Below are positions 21,936-22,024 of a stretch of DNA of 22,024 bases, piece after piece. The stretch's first letter is position 1. Each line of letters opens with the position of its first letter. The DNA is taken from assembly GCA_023418705.1 (NCBI GenBank), contig JAEZYZ010000029.1:1-22024 (forward strand), in the 5' to 3' direction. Below the pieces are notes generated by a model. That model worked only from the letters and a program-made list of their open reading frames with translations. It ran no database searches and was not told where the DNA came from. A program made the position numbers and the translations under genes. The DNA comes from Pseudomonadota bacterium. Its GTDB lineage: Bacteria > Myxococcota_A > Polyangia > Polyangiales > Polyangiaceae.

Positions 21936-22024
21936 ATGAAGAGCAAATGGGCGCCGACACTCGTGTTTGGATTGTCGCTAACCGTCACTGGGTGCGGAGA
22001 CTCCAGCTCCGAGAACCCGGGCGG
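21936..22024 (+). CDS. N-terminus of a lipoprotein, cut by the window edge
   Basis: The first 29 codons read MKSKWAPTLVFGLSLTVTGC and then GDSSSENPG, a classical lipoprotein signal peptide with lipobox VTGC (C20) followed by a Ser/Gly-rich mature start. AGGAG lies 6 nt upstream of the ATG. The rest lies beyond the window, so the function is unknown. The start of the mature part suggests a linker like that of the GH43 lipoprotein. Confidence 0.8.
   Translation, partial: MKSKWAPTLVFGLSLTVTGCGDSSSENPG

Overview
The window is high-GC DNA with densely packed genes. It most likely comes from a myxobacterium of the Polyangiales/Sorangiineae type. Three things point that way: a secreted lipoprotein with a long Gly/Ser/Ala/Thr linker (5630-7324), a DUF6178 protein of a kind I associate with deltaproteobacterial lineages, and many one-component regulators (two TetR, two ArsR-type, two AraC) each beside one or two small enzymes. 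The assignment is inferred from gene style; no rRNA, tRNA or housekeeping marker is present. I see no CRISPR array, intact insertion sequence or prophage.

Layout. 1-1680: a perfect 24-bp hairpin, a persulfide dioxygenase (ETHE1 type, minus strand), then a decayed patch holding remnants of a TauE/SafE sulfite exporter and a RhuM-family protein. 1687-3581: a TetR repressor diverging from a two-gene unit (80-aa unknown protein plus an atypical SDR), with a perfect 9-bp-arm palindrome between them. 3582-5480: a poorly coding stretch, then an AbiEi/AbiEii-type toxin-antitoxin pair in which both genes appear frameshifted. 5630-7324: a lipoprotein carrying a GH43 exo-beta-1,3-galactanase-like domain and a ricin-B-like lectin domain. 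7337-10654: a cluster of small regulators and enzymes (DHFR/RibD-like reductase, ArsR plus SRPBCC operon, AraC/DUF6597, VOC protein). 10704-12659: an AraC_N-type regulator diverging from an aldo/keto reductase, an arrangement like yqhC and its AKR targets. 12844-14747: an ArsR-rhodanese fusion regulator diverging from a CcdA-thioredoxin fusion, with a 30-bp imperfect palindrome over the regulator's start. 14777-17465 (minus): methyltransferase, then a TetR gene overlapping a DUF6178 gene by 4 bp, with a palindrome just upstream of the TetR. 17541-17846: a second AbiEii remnant. 18015-19952: a 2OG-Fe(II) oxygenase and a GNAT acetyltransferase in tandem. 19991-21193 (minus): an O6-alkylguanine transferase/AlkA glycosylase fusion. 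21289-22024: an unrecognised 165-aa protein and the start of a second lipoprotein, cut by the window edge.

Most interesting are the sulfur/thiol redox pieces (persulfide dioxygenase with a dead exporter; ArsR-rhodanese facing CcdA-Trx over a shared operator-like palindrome), the TetR-DUF6178 coupled pair with its own palindrome, and repeated erosion of AbiE-type toxin-antitoxin genes. I did not find a clearly new multi-gene defence system.
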